A stretch of 64,000 nt of DNA from Vallitalea sp. (lineage in GTDB: Bacteria; Bacillota; Clostridia; Lachnospirales; Vallitaleaceae), in NCBI GenBank assembly GCA_025210515.1, contig JAOARM010000045.1, positions 19,199 to 83,198 on the forward strand, read 5' to 3'. The notes under the pieces were generated by a model. The model was given only the letters and a program-made list of their open reading frames with translations, ran no database searches and was not told the origin of the DNA. Below, in pieces: positions 63,811 through 64,000 of the stretch. A program made the translations under genes and the position numbers. The stretch's first letter is position 1. Every line of letters starts with the position of its first letter.

Positions 63811-63853
63811 GAACGTTTGTTCTTATTATACTTTATATTTCTATATATTACAA
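63811..63853 (-). promoter_or_regulatory. ruvAB promoter with LexA (SOS) box
   Basis: On the minus strand, -35 TTGTAA (63848-63853) and -10 TATAAT (63825-63830) are 17 bp apart. The dyad GAACGTTTGTTC (63811-63822), matching the Gram-positive LexA core GAAC-N4-GTTC, covers the expected transcription start, a repressing position. SOS control of ruvAB is well known in Firmicutes. Confidence 0.82.
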
Positions 63854-63915
63854 GTTTTGGGTTGAATGAAAAACTAAATTCTAGATTGCAAAAGAAAATT
63901 CTAGTTAACACGAAA

Positions 63916-63977
63916 TTACTTTTGCACACATATTCCTGTATAATGGGAAGTAACAGTTGATTGCCTGCCTGTGCAGG
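63916..63977 (+). promoter_or_regulatory. Promoter and leader hairpin of the right-edge gene
   Basis: TTACTT (63916-63921) and TATAAT (63939-63944), 17 bp apart, make a plausible plus-strand promoter. A small GC-rich hairpin CCTGC-CTGT-GCAGG (63964-63977) lies in the leader just before the ribosome site. Confidence 0.55.
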
Positions 63978-63989
63978 AATGAGGTCATC

Positions 63990-64000
63990 ATGAATAAAAA
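63990..64000 (+). CDS. Start of an unidentified gene cut by the window edge
   Basis: An ATG at 63990 follows a GAGG ribosome site and the promoter above. Only the codons for Met-Asn-Lys are visible, so the product cannot be identified. It is divergent from ruvAB. Confidence 0.5.

Overview
The window looks like chromosomal DNA from an AT-rich, anaerobic, spore-forming Clostridia species. Evidence for this includes AT-rich intergenic DNA, strong AGGAGG ribosome sites, spore photoproduct lyase, CotS-type spore coat genes, FtsW/PBP2, U32 peptidase, ZapA and RuvAB. Anaerobic purine-catabolism and selenium-dependent molybdenum-hydroxylase genes are also present. I could not assign a species; a Vallitalea/Lachnospirales-like relative is only a guess. 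No tRNA, rRNA, CRISPR array, transposase or phage gene was seen.

Region 1 (1-14.4 kb) is an anaerobic purine-degradation locus. On the minus strand lie a YheO/DauR-type regulator, ygeY, ygeW and the start of a xanthine-dehydrogenase-like molybdopterin protein cut by the window edge. On the plus strand are ssnA, ygfK and a fused [2Fe-2S]/molybdopterin hydroxylase. A convergent minus-strand set, xdhC then yqeC-mocA-yqeB, encodes the maturation factors. Two structured elements (8331-8431 and 11187-11291) sit between these genes. They share a three-way-junction fold and loop sequences but not stem sequences. A third locus at 53234-53284 carries the first 20 nt of the second element.

Region 2 (14.5-18.2 kb) holds spore photoproduct lyase, an AraC regulator and an apparently highly expressed Fe-dependent alcohol dehydrogenase with a Rex-like site. 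Region 3 (18.3-28.4 kb) is a minus-strand sugar operon: deoC, an FGGY kinase, a complete ribose-type ABC transporter, a second Fe-alcohol dehydrogenase and a mutarotase-like protein. A GntR/UTRA regulator precedes it. A 15-bp operator core is repeated exactly at the regulator gene and inside the deoC promoter. The inferred logic is uptake, phosphorylation, aldol cleavage to acetaldehyde plus a triose phosphate, then reduction of acetaldehyde.

Region 4 (28.5-39 kb) contains an ArsR/DUF5937 regulator with an ABC-2 exporter, a glycerophosphodiesterase, a chemoreceptor, a glutathione peroxidase-OhrR redox pair, a DUF1801 protein and a DUF4153 membrane protein. Region 5 (39-47.9 kb) is an ascorbate-type (Ula) PTS locus. 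It has its own Enzyme I and HPr, UlaA/B/C, UlaG, UlaE, a SorC regulator and an uncharacterised beta-propeller-like protein. UlaD and UlaF are not visible. Matching operator-like sites lie in both promoters.

Region 6 (48-55.2 kb) has an amphi-Trp protein, two CotS-family kinases-like proteins and two tandem glycosyltransferases, followed by UDP-glucose dehydrogenase and a Nudix hydrolase. Region 7 (55.5-64 kb) is housekeeping: PBP2, FtsW, U32 peptidase, ZapA, a winged-helix regulator and ruvAB with a LexA box. A new plus-strand gene begins at the right edge.
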